From: Tenrec ecaudatus
Lineage: Eukaryota; Chordata; Mammalia; Afrosoricida; Tenrecidae
NCBI RefSeq assembly: GCF_050624435.1
Contig: NC_134538.1
Location: forward strand, 125,718,937-125,782,936
Reading direction: 5' to 3'
DNA: 64,000 nt
Shown here: piece by piece, positions 35,217 through 46,229 of the stretch
Numbering within the stretch: position 1 is the stretch's first letter
Layout: each line of letters begins with the position of its first letter
Notes under the pieces: model-generated
The model's input: the letters and a program-made list of their open reading frames with translations, nothing else
Databases searched by the model: none
Told to the model about the DNA's origin: nothing
Position numbers and translations under genes: made by a program

Positions 35217-36117
35217 TGATATAGTTAAAGTTTATTGTGTCAACCTATCTGATAAACACATGTGAGGTTAACTGAAGGGCTGAAAGATAAATGGCTTGGT
35301 GAGCCTCGCCTTTCGAGTTCTCAGGTCTCTTGCTCTCTGATAGTAGGACCAGGATGCAGCTGCCATAGCCAGTTCCCTGCTTCAGTTAGAAAAGCTCACT
35401 TCCTGCAAGATGGCCCCGAGAAGGAGCCGCATGGACCTACCCCGATGCAGCCCTGGGTGCTGGAGCAGCCGTGGGGAGACCCCTGCCAATGCTGTGATGC
35501 TGACACGCTCACTGACTTGGCTTTCCTCCTGCAGTCAGCGTGATTGTGTGTGTTTCATGAGGTGGAGGAGGACTTTGTGGATTGGTGTTGGACATAAGGG
35601 TTAATGTTGGACTTGTGGGCTTGTGCAGCACTGGGTTGGGATTTTTTTTTTGAGTGGGTGAGTGAGAGAGTGAGTGTGAGAGAGAGTGAGTGGGTGAGTG
35701 AGTGAATTAGTGAGAGAGTGAGTGAGTGACTGTGAGAGAGAGTGAGAGAGTGAGTGAGTGAGTGAGTGAGAGAGTGAGTGAGTGAGTGAATGAGTGAGTG
35801 AGAGTGAGTGGGTGAGTGAGTGAGAGTGAGTGAGTGGGTGAGTGAGTGAGAGTGAGAGAGAGACTGAGAGAGTGGGTGAGTGAGTGAGTGAGTGAGTGGA
35901 TAAGTGATAGAGTGAGTGGGTGAGTGAGAGAGCGAGTGAATTAGTGAGAGTGAGTGAGTGAATTAGTGAGAGAGTGAGAGAGTGAGTGAGTGTGAGAGAG
36001 TGAGTGAATGTGAAAGAGAATCGGGATGTTTTCTTGATGTGCACTTAACCTTGATATAAAACTTTCTTATACATGAGTTTCTGTGGATTTTTTATTTAAA
36101 GTACCCAGACTAACACA
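35217..36117 (+). mobile_element. ERVL-type solo LTR containing a microsatellite
   Basis: Starts TGATATAGTTAAAG with 'tgtgtcaacctatctgataaac' just inside and ends GACTAACACA. A perfect 5-bp target duplication AATTG (35212-35216 and 36118-36122) flanks it, the length used by ERVL/MaLR elements. Without it, the RTE text reads through. Near the 3' end 'gggatgttttcttgatg' and 'ttgatataaaactttcttatac' are shared with the copies at 41288, 55692 and 60249-61492. I do not know the family name. Confidence 0.85.
35651..36019. repeat. (GAGT)n/(GA)n microsatellite, 370 bp
   Basis: Long interrupted array of GAGT and GAGA units inside the LTR. It creates a spurious Ser/Thr/Leu/His-rich ORF on the minus strand. 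Confidence 0.97.
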
Positions 36118-36293
36118 AATTGTAATCCACACTAAAGGCTGTAGTCTTCTGGTAGTCCAGGATATATTCAACATTCTACACAATTACCACAATTTGCAAG
36201 TTTTAATCTTCCTTCTTCATTGTCGAACTTTCACATGCATATGAGGTGATGGAAAGATCAGGTGGATCTTAGTCATTAAAATGACATCTTTGC
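36118..36293 (-). mobile_element. RTE fragments, minus strand
   Basis: 36118-36150 completes the RTE split by the LTR ('aatccacactaaaggctgtag'). From about 36152 a second antisense RTE begins ('gtccaggatatattcaacattc', 'ttgtcgaactttcacatgc'), which is then split by an L1. Confidence 0.8.
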
Positions 36294-37210
36294 AACAAGA
36301 AATCATATTATTGTGTGCTCACCTCCTTGATACGATTACTGAAGACAAATGGGTGCATAAGCACATATGGTGAAGAAAGCTGATGGTGTCTGGCTATCCA
36401 AAGATATAGTTAGTGTCTGGGGCCTTAAAGGCTTGAAGGTAAACAAGTGGCCATCTAGCTCAGAAGCAACAAAGCTCACATGGAAGAAGCACACCAGGCT
36501 GTGTGATCACGAGGTATCAATGGGATCAGGTATCAGGCATCAGAAAACAAAAAAATCATATCATTGTGAATGAGAGGGGGAGTGCGGAGTGGGGACCCAA
36601 AGCCCATCTGTAGGCAAATGGACATCCTCTTATGGAAGGGTCATGGGGAGGAGACAGCCAGTCAGGGTACAGTGTAGCAACGATGAAACATACAACTTCT
36701 TCTAGTTCTTAAATGCTTCCTCCCCGCCACTATCATGTTCCCAATTCTACCTTACAAATCTGGCTAGACCAGAGGATGTACACTGGTACAGATAGGAACT
36801 GGAAACACAGGGAATCCAGGACAGATGACTTCTTCAGGACCAGTGGTGACAGTGGCAATACCGGAAGGGTGGAGGGAAGGTGAGATAGAAAGGGGGAACC
36901 AATTACAAGGATCTACATATAACTTTCTCCCTGGGGGACAGACAAAAGAAAAATGGGTGAAGGGAGACATCGGAGAGTGTAAGATATGACAAAATAACAA
37001 TAATTTATAAATTATCAAGGGTTCATGAGGAAGGGGGAAGTGGGGAGGGAGAGGGGGGCGAAATGAGATGATGCCAGGGGGCTTAAGTGGAGAGCAAATG
37101 TTTTGAGAATGATGAAGGTAATGAATGTACAAATGTGCTTTACATAATTGATGCATGTATGGATTGTGATAAGAGTTGTATGAGCTCCCAAGAAAATGAT
37201 TTAAAAAATA
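36294..37210 (+). mobile_element. L1 3' UTR insertion with 19-bp target duplication
   Basis: Flanked by a perfect 19-bp duplication ATTAAAATGACATCTTTGC (36275-36293 and 37211-37229). The insertion interrupts an antisense RTE that reads through when the L1 is removed. Its first 22 bases (to 36315) are the end of a ~250-bp module that then follows in full at 36316-36568, see finding. Confidence 0.97.
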
Positions 37211-37620
37211 ATTAAAATGACATCTTTGCTTTCTAATCTTTAAAGAGATCTTTGCCATAGGTTTCAGTATGTTGTTTCATTTTTTATTGTTACTTCCAAG
37301 GGTGTGGATTGTTGATCCAAGAAAAGTGAAATCTTCGACAGCTTCAATTTTTTACCATTTATCATGCTGTTGCTTATTGATTCTTGTTGCGCACACTGTT
37401 GTTTTATGTCCAGATATAATCCAAATCGAAGGCTGTAAACCTTTACCTTCAAAGGTGCTTTAAGTCATCTTAACTCTCGACCTCTGCATATCTCAGATTG
37501 CTAATGAGTCTCCCTCTAAATATGATGCTACAGTCTTCTTCATATAGCTCAATGTCTTGAATGATTTTCTCAGTTCATATGTGTAGATTGAATACAGTGA
37601 AAAAATATATATGATGAATA
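37211..37620 (-). mobile_element. RTE ORF part, minus strand (continuation)
   Basis: 'gtgtggattgttgatccaag', 'ccatttatcatgctgttgc', 'ctgcatatctcagattgctaatgag', 'cttcttcatatagctcaatg' continue the RTE broken at 36293. Old and 5'-truncated. Confidence 0.85.
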
Positions 37621-37849
37621 CAAGTGATCTGTATAAATGAAAATGGACCAGTATCGAACTAACATCACACAGAACTATATACATAGTGGGCAGGCTACTG
37701 GAAAATTACGGTCCTGGGTGAAAAGAAAGGGCGACCAACGAGCAAGGATAAATCGCTCGATTGTAAGGGCTGTGAAGAACTGATGTCAGCGGCAAAAGCC
37801 ATTCTATAAGCCAGTGCCCCAGGCTGACCCTGACCCTAGTGATTCATGA

Positions 37850-38005
37850 GTGTAATTGAATTGTGGTCCAAAGGGTTTTCCATGGCTATTTTTTTCTGGC
37901 AGTAGACAAACAAAGCCTTTCTTCGAAGGTGTTTCTGGGCTGATGCAGACTGCTAACCTTTTGGTTAGCAGTCAATTGCTTAACCACTTGTGCCATCCAG
38001 TGGTC
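37850..38005 (-). mobile_element. AfroSINE
   Basis: 'gtggtccaaagggttttccatgg', then 'ctgctaaccttttggttagcag' and 'cttaaccacttgtgccatcc', a reverse-complement head with good tRNA-like text. Confidence 0.8.
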
Positions 38006-38019
38006 TAATGAGTCTGCGC

Positions 38020-38222
38020 TGTTGTTCTACTATTTGCAGCTGAGTCAGTTCTGCTTATGGCGATGCTTAGACAGTGGAGCAATGTGAGGTCATGCAGGAG
38101 GACCACCCCAGAGGTTTTCCAGGCTGTGCCTGTTGGGAAGCAGCTCATCGGGCTTGTCTTCTCAGGCACCTCCAGGCAGGTGTGAATTACTGACCTTCCA
38201 GCTAGCACTGAGCACTTAATGT
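38020..38222 (-). mobile_element. AfroSINE, diverged
   Basis: 'gctgagtcagttctgcttatgg', 'gaattactgaccttccagctag', 'actgagcacttaatg' give the reverse-complement order. Confidence 0.65.
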
Positions 38223-38399
38223 CTTCAACGTGATTAGGGAGAGGGAGCCAAAAATTTTTTTTAAACTTCTTTAGGATCTATTGTTGAGAGAGACTTCTTG
38301 TCCATAGTCACAAAGATAGAAGGTAATAAAATGTGAAATTGAATTTGTGTCCATAAGACTCCAAACCTCTGTTGACTTTTAGCATAGAGAATACGCAAA

Positions 38400-38545
38400 A
38401 TCAGACTCACTGCCATGGAATCAATGCTGACTCATCAACCCTACAGGACAGGACAGAACTGCTCCTGTGGGTTTCCAAGACTTCACTCTTTAGGAGAGTA
38501 GCAGAGTTGCTGTGAGTTGGAATCAACTTGGTGGCAGTGAAATTG
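38400..38545. mobile_element. AfroSINE, rearranged
   Basis: 38403-38490 reads as antisense AfroSINE ('ctcactgccatggaatcaatg', 'acaggacagaactgctcctg'), while 38498-38545 reads as a sense 3' end ('agagttgctgtgagttggaatc', 'ggcagtg'). Probably two copies joined or an inverted end. Confidence 0.6.
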
Positions 38546-38654
38546 AGATTGGAAGAGACATGACAATGAAATGAAACCCATGATTGACCAGAAAAGAGAC
38601 ATTATTAGAACACTAGAACAATTTGAATGGGGTCTGTAAATGAATGAATGTTGA

Positions 38655-38815
38655 TGTTGTTGTTTATAAGTGTGGTTGAGTCAACTCAGACTAATCATGA
38701 CCCTGTGTAAACAGAAGGAAACACTGCCCAGACTGGTGACATCCACACAAAGGTTGTGTTGGAGGGTGCCCAATTGCTGCCGTCACTGTGTCGATGAGTA
38801 CTCCTATATGAATTT
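38655..38815 (-). mobile_element. RTE 3' end, minus strand
   Basis: 'tgttgttgtttataagtgtgg', 'ggaaacactgcccagactgg', 'gctgccgtcactgtgtcgatg'. Confidence 0.75.
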
Positions 38816-39539
38816 TCATTTCCTGGTTTAGATCCTTGTGCTGTGGTTAATTAAGGTTTAGCATTTGAGGACTCGGAGTTAAAAAATATATATACAGAAG
38901 TTCTTTGAACTATTTTTGGAACTTTTGTCTAAAATTACTTCAAAATTAAAATTGCAAAGTAATCATTTCAAACGAAGCTTCTGACATTCTCTGTGCATGT
39001 CCAGCCACGTTGGTTGATGTAAGGGCTTTGATTTTCCTTTCACGGAGGATGGAAACTGTTCAAGGGTTTCCTCTGTAGTGACATACAGGGCCCAACCCTG
39101 AGCCTGAAGGGGGAGAAATTAATGGGCTCCTTGGTTAGAGGCTGAAGGTGGGATTATCTTTAGCTTCACCACAGGAGATAGAGTTGTGGGGGTTGTAGAG
39201 TCATCTAGCCTTTTGCCACTGAAAGCTCTCTGTGGGTCAGCAGCTCTGCCATCATGTTTGAGAAGTGCCAGCCCTCAGGCCCCCATCCTGCTTTGTCTGT
39301 TGAGTCAGCATCCGAAGCTGAACAATAGCTTTAGGTGATTCATATGTAGATCACATGTTGAAAATATTGGTTTATCTCAATGGGTCTCAACCTTAGGTGT
39401 CTATGGATTCAGCTGGGGAGATTTAAGAAACAGTTGAAGCCTAAGCCCCGCCCCATGAATAGTGATTTAATTGAAGAAATAGAGATACAGAGGTTAGGGG
39501 TGAGGGTAAAGAATAAAGTATAAGAAGTTATTTTAAAGA
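38816..39539. other. No gene or repeat recognised
   Basis: Unassigned. 39120-39240 faintly resembles an AfroSINE but not well enough to call. Confidence 0.45.
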
Positions 39540-39800
39540 TATTATTTATTCATCTTTTAAAAATTATTTTACTGGTTTATCATTCACATGTTGTATAGTT
39601 TACTAGCTCACTCATATTAAGGAGATTTTTACAATCATTGCCACAATCTCAGACCATTTTCTTCTTTTTCACTCTCATTGTTGTTAGCTCCCCACACCCC
39701 CCTACCTCTCGCGCCATACGCCTATGTAATTTGAATCCATTTACTGTCTCTATAGATTTACCTGCCCTGGATTCTATATACAGAAAATCATATAAAACAA
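39540..39800 (-). mobile_element. Old L1M 3' end, minus strand
   Basis: Antisense ancient L1: 'attattttactggtttatcattc', 'tttacaatcattgccacaatctc', 'actgtctctatagatttacctg'. Confidence 0.75.
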
Positions 39801-40137
39801 TAGCAAGAGAACAAACAACAAAAACATCACCAACATTGACAAAATGGAGCAGAGAAGAACCTCAATTGAAAAGAAAGTTGAAAATGTGAAAAATTGTAAC
39901 ACCTTTAAAATGGCTCAAAAGGGAGAACAAATGATAACGATGGCTGCCATAATTTACTTTACAGTGCTCTCCATCTGACAGCACGCTATACCCATCCCTG
40001 CTCCGCGGTCACAGGGATCCACCAGAACCCATACGGGGACCCTGCAGATGTCACCCACAGCCTTCTGCAAACCAGTGCTCACAATTTAAGCTCTGATACC
40101 ATTTCCATCCTTTGGGTTTTGATTTTAGTTACAGTCT
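39801..40137. other. No gene or repeat recognised
   Basis: Unassigned sequence. Confidence 0.45.
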
Positions 40138-40304
40138 TTGGATCACACAGGCTGGTGTGCTTCTTCCATGTGGACTTAGTTGAAGCCTCACTTAGATGGT
40201 TGCTTGTTTGAAGTCGAGCCTTTAAGACCCCAGATACTATCTTCCCCCCCCCCAGCCATTTTATTAAGGGCTCATACAACTCTCATCACAATCCATACAT
40301 ACCA
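40138..40304 (-). mobile_element. Rearranged L1 3' UTR pieces, minus strand
   Basis: 40138-40237 is an antisense inner part of the L1 3' UTR, ending 'ccagatactatc'. After a C10 run, 40251-40304 is the antisense extreme 3' end ('attttattaagggctcatac'). The ~0.6 kb normally between them is missing. Confidence 0.75.
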
Positions 40305-40500
40305 ATTCGTTCTTATGACATGGCTGTACTTGATTCTCACTCTCATGAAATGATCGCTGAAGATATGGGTGCTATAGCACAGTGTGGTGAAGAAATAAGT
40401 TGGTACCTGGCTATCTGGAATAATAGTATCTGGCAAATGTGCTTTACACAATTGATGCATGTATGGATTGTGATCAGAGTTATATGAGCCCCTAATAAAA
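40305..40500 (+). mobile_element. Rearranged L1 3' UTR pieces, plus strand
   Basis: Sense inner UTR up to 'aatagtatctgg' (40433) joined directly to the extreme 3' end ('caaatgtgctttacacaattg', 'cctaataaaatg'). The gap falls at the same spot as in the neighbouring minus-strand copy. Confidence 0.8.
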
Positions 40501-41287
40501 TGTTTTTAAAATATATAAATAAATAAAAAGAATGAAGTGTTCTTAGATTAAGGCTATGATTAAGTGTGAACCCTAGATATATTCACATATCTATGGTTTG
40601 TACACGTTCTGTTTCACATAGGGACACCAGTATCACTTTATGATAGATCACATGGTGATACTTTGATTAGAGAGCCTCACTTCCACATCACTGTTGCTTG
40701 AATGAACTATTAGTTATATACAGTCTTTGCCAGTGAGAGTCCGTGAATAAGTGTACCAGACCTCGGACAAAATGATGGCATCTCTGAGTGGATGAGCTGG
40801 GAACCTGGGGAGTGTTCTCTCTGTGGTGACTCGGAACAACCACTGGCCATCCTTTCCCTCGTTTCTCACACATTGCAAACCGCAGATGGTGAAGAATGAC
40901 ACGTGAACTGAGATTACTTTGGTGATTAAATGGCACTTCCAAAAACAACTCCGACATATTTTGTGCATTGTATATTATAAGGGAACATGGGGGGTGTCGT
41001 CCAGGCCACACATTTCTGTAGTTAGGATTACTTTCATAGAACTGGACTGAGGAATTTTTAAGTCAGTCCTGATTTGAGTACTGAGATGCCCATGAAAACC
41101 TGTGGATTTTAGGACAATTTCCATCCAGTAAGAAAGAAGATGAGGTGCTGTAGAAAGTATAAGGCATTTTGCACCCTGCGTCTAAATGTTGGAAATTCCA
41201 ATAGGAACCTCGGGTTGGTGGGCAAACTCCAAGAACTTTTGGGTTGGGCTCTGATTCCTACGTCCTGCTGCATCCAACATGTGGTGC
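40501..41287. other. No gene or repeat recognised
   Basis: Unassigned. A 107-codon minus-strand ORF (41011-40688) has no recognisable feature. Confidence 0.5.
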
Positions 41288-41829
41288 TGCGTTAGGCTGG
41301 GCTCTCTAGAGAAGCTTGTATGTGTAGAGATGCTTATATGTTTAGAGGTGCTTATATATATGTTTATAGAAAGAGATTTATATCAAGAAATGGCTCATGT
41401 AAGCATGTAGAAGCATGTAAGTCCAGTTCCGGTCCATGGGTCAGTTGGTAAGCTAGAGGTTTCTCTTGACTCATGTAGCTGTGGGAGCTGACAAGCCAGG
41501 AAGTAGGAAGACCACAACTGGTGCACTGAGAATTGAACAGATCCAAGCTTGACCGTCTGCTTCTGGTTCCTGGGAACAACAGGCAGCATGACAGGAGGTC
41601 CCTGGATGAGATGGCAAGCTTTCCCACAGAGGCTACTTAAAAAGGAGCAGGCCACACCCTCAGGGCTGTGACCTAATCAAGGGCGCTGCACTCGGCCCCA
41701 AACTGCTGAGTTGGTGACATATGTTAGATCCCATCAGGCGTTTATTACATTGTGCTAGGTCACACCATAAGGGTTTCCTGCCAAATTACTCAGTCTTGGC
41801 CCAGCCAAGTTGACACAAAGCCCATCACA
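41288..41829 (-). mobile_element. ERVL-type solo LTR, minus strand
   Basis: Reads TGCGTTAGGCTGGGC ... CAAGTTGACACAAAGCCCATCACA, the reverse complement of the TGT...GTCAACTTG...CTAACACA layout also seen at 35217. 'tttatatcaagaaatggctc' inside matches the shared AATAAA-like 3' region. No clear target duplication remains. Confidence 0.7.
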
Positions 41830-42615
41830 AGTAGACATGGTGGGTGAGCACACTGGTGGTGAGCCGTGCCTAGACTAGATCACTGAGCTTCTGTGATCAC
41901 TGAGCTTCTGTGTGATCGGAGAGACCCAGACGTTCTGTGTGCCTCTATGAGAAACAGAGGAAGGGGCTGGGGTCCTCATAGCAATGGCTTCAGCCTAGAA
42001 ATCTTCAGCGGTGATGAGAGTCATTAAGAGTTTGTGCAAGGTTTCTAGTCAGCAGGGAGAAAGAGAAACACTCTCTACAAACAATCACTATTTATCGTCT
42101 AAATTGAAACAGGAGACAAAATGTTGGACTAGTAGCTCACAATTCGGGGTGGGTGGGGGTAGAAATCGATGCCCACACATGACGAGCGTTGAGGAGAACC
42201 TCAATGAGATCCACAGGAAAAGCACGGCAAGAGGGCCAGATCGCCCGCCTCCCTGTCAACGTGACTACACAGAAGCTGCTGCTTCACTGAAAGCGCCAGG
42301 ACAAAAAGAGGCAGGAACCCTGAAAGACTGAGCAATTATGCAAATATATGAAATTTACCCGAAATAGACTCTAAAGCTAGAAAAGCCCAAGTTACCTTGA
42401 AAGGACAAATTTTAATCATCCCACCATCCCTGCCAGCACTTGGATGAACTCCAGAGCAAAATGAGATCAAGTCATTTTATTAGAAAATATGCATTGATTT
42501 GCGACTAGGAGACTGCGGAGTTCTCGATCTGGAGGTTAAAGAAAATTTTAAAGAGTAAATAGTTTTTGCATTCTAGTGTGATTACTTAGACCTCACTGCA
42601 TTTAGTCAGTAGTTA
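41830..42615. other. No gene or repeat recognised
   Basis: Unassigned. Small tandem 'gatcactgagcttctgtg' duplication at about 41879-41914. A 106-codon plus ORF (42011-42331) shows no motif. Confidence 0.5.
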
Positions 42616-42897
42616 GCCGCAGTGGTGGTTCAGTGGAAGAACACTCACCTCCATCAGGGAGACCCAAGTTAGAATTTTGTATCTAGTTCTTGGGCAGTCA
42701 CCACTCTCCTGTCAGTAGACACGGGTGTGGGTGTTGCTGGGATGCTGAACAGGATTCAGCAGCTTCTAGACTAAGATCTCTGGAAAGGTCTGGTGGTTTA
42801 CATCTGAAAATCAGTCCCTGGAAACCCGATAGTTTACAATGTTACAAACCCTTTGGGTGGCATAATTTGGGGGCTGATTAAATAGCAGCTAACAACA
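42616..42897 (+). mobile_element. tRNA-Gly-derived SINE with RTE-like tail
   Basis: 42618-42683 resembles tRNA-Gly(GCC): 'gtggtggttcagtgg' (A-box region), 'ctcacctccatcaggga' (anticodon arm), 'cccaagttagaattttg' in the B-box position. The body 'gatgctgaacaggattcagcag' follows, and the end 'agcagctaacaacaat' is like the RTE 3' tail, suggesting mobilisation by RTE. Diverged, not a working tRNA gene. Confidence 0.8.
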
Positions 42898-42944
42898 ATA
42901 TTTATTACAGGTGTTACTAAATGTTGCCTCTGGTCAATATGCTT

Positions 42945-43120
42945 GCCTGGTAACCAAAGATTGTAGGTTTGATTGTACCCCAAAACACGTTAGAAGGAAG
43001 GCTAGTAAACTACATGGAAAACGCAGCCATGGAGAACTGTGGAACACCGTTCTACTCTGACCCACATAGAGTCACCGTGAATCAGAATCAAATGGACAGT
43101 TATTGTCTTGTTATATTTAG
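42945..43120 (+). mobile_element. AfroSINE-like
   Basis: 'cttgcctggtaaccaaagatt', 'ccgttctactctgacccacat', 'agagtcaccgtgaatcag' follow the head and tail order; the middle differs from other copies. Confidence 0.65.
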
Positions 43121-43425
43121 TAGTCGATCCAAGGTTACCTTCCATCCTTGGGGAAATGGCCTGCCTCGAGCAGAGGTGGAGATCAATGGAGCAGATACAC
43201 TGTTAGCTATCTCCTGAATATTCTCTCTGCACAAGGCACTATGCTAAGGAGAAGGCAGAGAAAGATGCGACAATATGGGAAAGATTGAGGCAAGACCCAT
43301 TTACTAGCCGTGTCTTCATTTCTTTTGTCTTGCAAAAGACCACCACGAATACATCTTCACTGAGTTGAACTGAGGAGAGAGATTAGAAACATGGGTCTAC
43401 CTGTGTTATTTTTTGTGTGTGTGTA
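43121..43425. other. No gene or repeat recognised
   Basis: Unassigned sequence. Confidence 0.5.
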
Positions 43426-44284
43426 TTTAATCATTTTATTGGGGCCTCATTCAGCTCTTATCACAATACATTCATTCAACCATTGTGTGAAGCACATTTG
43501 TACATTTGTTGTCATCATCATTTTCAAAACATTTTCTATCTACTTGAGTTCTTGGTATCATCAACACATTTTTCCCCATCCTCCCCGACCCTCCCTCTCT
43601 CACAAACCCTTGATAATTTATAATTTATTGTTATATTTTCATGTCTTATACCGACTGATGTCTCCCTTCATCCACTTTTCTGTTGTCCATCTCCCAGTGA
43701 GGGGGTTATATGTAGACCATTGTAACTGATTTCCTCTTTCTTTCCCCACCTTCCCCTTCCCCTCCTGGTATCGCTACTCCTCATTGTTGGTCATGAGGGC
43801 TTTATCTGTTCTGAATTCCCTGTGTTTCCAGTTCTTATCTGTACCCATGTACACGCTCTGATCTAACCAGATTCGTAAGGTAGAATTGGGATCATGATAG
43901 TTGGTGGTGTGGGGGGAGCATTAAAGAACTAGAGAAAAGTTGTATGTTTCACCAGTGCTATACTGCACCCTGACTGGCTCATCTCTTCCTTGTGAACCTT
44001 CTGTAAGGGGAGGTCCAATTATCTACAGATGATGGGCTTTGGGTCTCTACTCTGTACTCACCCTCACTCACATTGATATAATTGTTTGTTCTGGGTCTTT
44101 GATGCCCGATACCTGATCCCATCAACACCTCATCATCGCACAGGCTGGTGCACTTCTTCCATGTGGGCTTTGTTGCTTCTCAGCTAGATGGCCGCTTGTT
44201 TGTCTTCAACCCTTTAAGACCCAGATAATATATTTTTTTGATTGCTGGGCACCATCAGCTTTCTTCACCACATTTGCTATGCAC
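43426..44284 (-). mobile_element. L1 3' UTR, truncated, minus strand
   Basis: Antisense L1 3' UTR from 'aatcattttattggggcc' to 'cttcaccacatttgctatgcac'. A short T/GT tract precedes its 3' end. I did not find a target duplication. Confidence 0.9.
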
Positions 44285-44479
44285 CTTTGGATGGCTTTGA
44301 CAATGAGGAAAAAGTCCAACTAAATCAGCCTAAGGGGAGCTCAATGCTCCTTCCATTCTAAGGCCACCTGGATCTTTAGGGGACTTTAGGATGGGCTTAG
44401 AATGTATAGTGAAAAGGACAAAAGTAACTCCAGAGAACAAAAGAATGAAAGAAATAGCACTCCTGACCCAATCCATCAC

Positions 44480-44992
44480 TGTGGGAAAGAGAAAGATTTC
44501 TCCCAAGTCCTCTCCCCCAAATATACTTTAGACTTAGGACACTGCTTGCAGCTAATGGAAAATGATTGTTAAGTTACCTCCCTGCAGGCAGGCAGTTGCC
44601 AGACTACTGTCTGGGCCCACCACAGGTAGGGCCCACTCCCTGCTGTCAAGAACAATGAATTACTTCTCCCTAAAGGCTTGCAACCATTAGTCTGGTTCCT
44701 GTAGGTGGGATTTACACACTACTGATAATGGTTTCTATGATGGGCCAGAAAACAGGTCAAACCAGCTCAGTGACATCCAAAGTTAGGCTGGTATCCTGAA
44801 TCTAGGATCTACCCATTTTGTCACATGTGTACCCCCATTACCTCCCCTTCCTTTTACATGGATACCCCTAGATCATCCCCCTCCCATTGCTGTATTACCC
44901 TATAGCACAACCCTATCCTGTGATGTATGTCCTCACCTCTAATTAAGGGGCTTGCATGTCCCCAGAGAATTTAAAAGCCTTGGTTAACAATA

Positions 44993-45049
<57 letters not shown>

Positions 45050-45256
45050 ATCTTTCTCTCTCTCTCTCTCCCCATGTGGACCACTAAATGAGGCTGAGAT
45101 GAGCATGCTATCATGAAGTGTGTCTGACTCTATTATTTCAATCTCTCTTCTATCTCTCATGCTCTCTATGACTTTACTATAATCTTTACTTATTATCGCT
45201 GTACAATTGGGTCTACCAGACCCATGATGATGTGTTGCGGCTGGTCTACCCTGACA
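44480..45256 (+). mobile_element. Solo LTR (class II-like) with 6-bp target duplication
   Basis: 777 bp, begins TGTGGGAAAG and ends CCCTGACA. A perfect 6-bp target duplication CATCAC flanks it (44474-44479 and 45257-45262); 6 bp is usual for class II (betaretrovirus-like) elements. A TATA-like TTTAAAAG (44970) and a poly(A) signal AATAAA (44989) mark the U3/R part. The (CT)n tract follows immediately. No viral coding sequence adjoins it. Confidence 0.85.
44995..45070. repeat. (CT)n microsatellite in the LTR
   Basis: About 75 bp of CT repeats directly after the AATAAA signal, with a few interruptions near 45043-45055. Confidence 0.97.
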
Positions 45257-45262
45257 CATCAC

Positions 45263-46229
45263 TGGAAGCTCATTGACAAGCCTGAAACCACACAGGCTGG
45301 CAATAATGGAAGCCACGGTAGCTGAGCCAAGTAGGCTATCGGGACTGTTTGCATAACTAAGAGAAATAAAACACTGGGGAAAAAGCAGCTCCAACTGAGT
45401 GAAGACTCATCCAATTCATGATCAAGCAAAAATGGCACGGGATAAGAGCCAAAGAATAATCTAAGAGGATATTTTAGCACTCAACAGTTACCCAAATGAC
45501 ATTCTTTTATAAAGCCTGATTTTAATTCTACCTCTTGATGGACATTTCCCCTAAAGATGGTGCCTCGTGGTCTGGCTTGCCTAGCTAAAGCACACTCCAG
45601 CTTGTAGGGGCAAGTCTCTTCTTTAAGTGCCCCATATACATCAAGCAAAAGCACATGGCATACAACCCTGTGACGTCACTGGTGGTGACACTGTGAGAAC
45701 AGGAACGGACATTTCAAAACTCCATTCGTCAGCCATTAATCAGAAAAAGATTAAAACAAAATGACATGAACGCAAACGATTGATTAAATGTGGGAAAGGA
45801 AGACGAGTTTATGATTGGCCATTGCTTGGATTCTTGCTTGGGCCAACATATCGTAAAGCCCACAGAGGAACTCGGTCCTGATTTCTAGTTAAAATAAAAG
45901 AACAACAACAACAACAAAAGGAGATTACCACAATCTCATTTCCAGCAGAGAACTTTCAATGTAAGCAATTGATGATCCCCAGCATCATAACAACAGTATT
46001 GTTAAGATGTTTTCTAATGAGGAAATGAAAGCTAACACTTTTGGATTGAGATAGACAGTCCTTAGGTAAAAGAAGTTCTAAGCACTGTAGACACTGAGCC
46101 TACTGCTAGCTGCTGGAGAGGCATGGTCATATGCTAAATTACTATAGGTTTATTCAAATTAAATTGGTTTTCTTGTGAAAAATTTGATTCCGCTCATATG
46201 TAAGAGAGATAAGATATTTTGCTCAACGT
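45263..46229. other. No gene or repeat recognised
   Basis: Unassigned. A small (AAC)n run lies at 45902-45917. Confidence 0.5.

Noticed and set aside
35601-36044. 147-codon minus-strand ORF rich in Ser, Thr, Leu and His
   Set aside because: It is the translation of the GAGT/GA microsatellite inside an LTR, not a gene.
35217-36117. Initial reading of this family as a DNA transposon with long inverted ends and 9-bp duplications
   Set aside because: Exact 5-bp duplications at 35217-36117 and 55692-56180 and TG...CA ends fit an ERVL-type LTR better; the apparent long inverted ends exist only at the opposed pair at 60249-61492.
42618-42683. Functional tRNA-Gly gene
   Set aside because: The B-box and stems are decayed and the sequence continues into a SINE body and tail.
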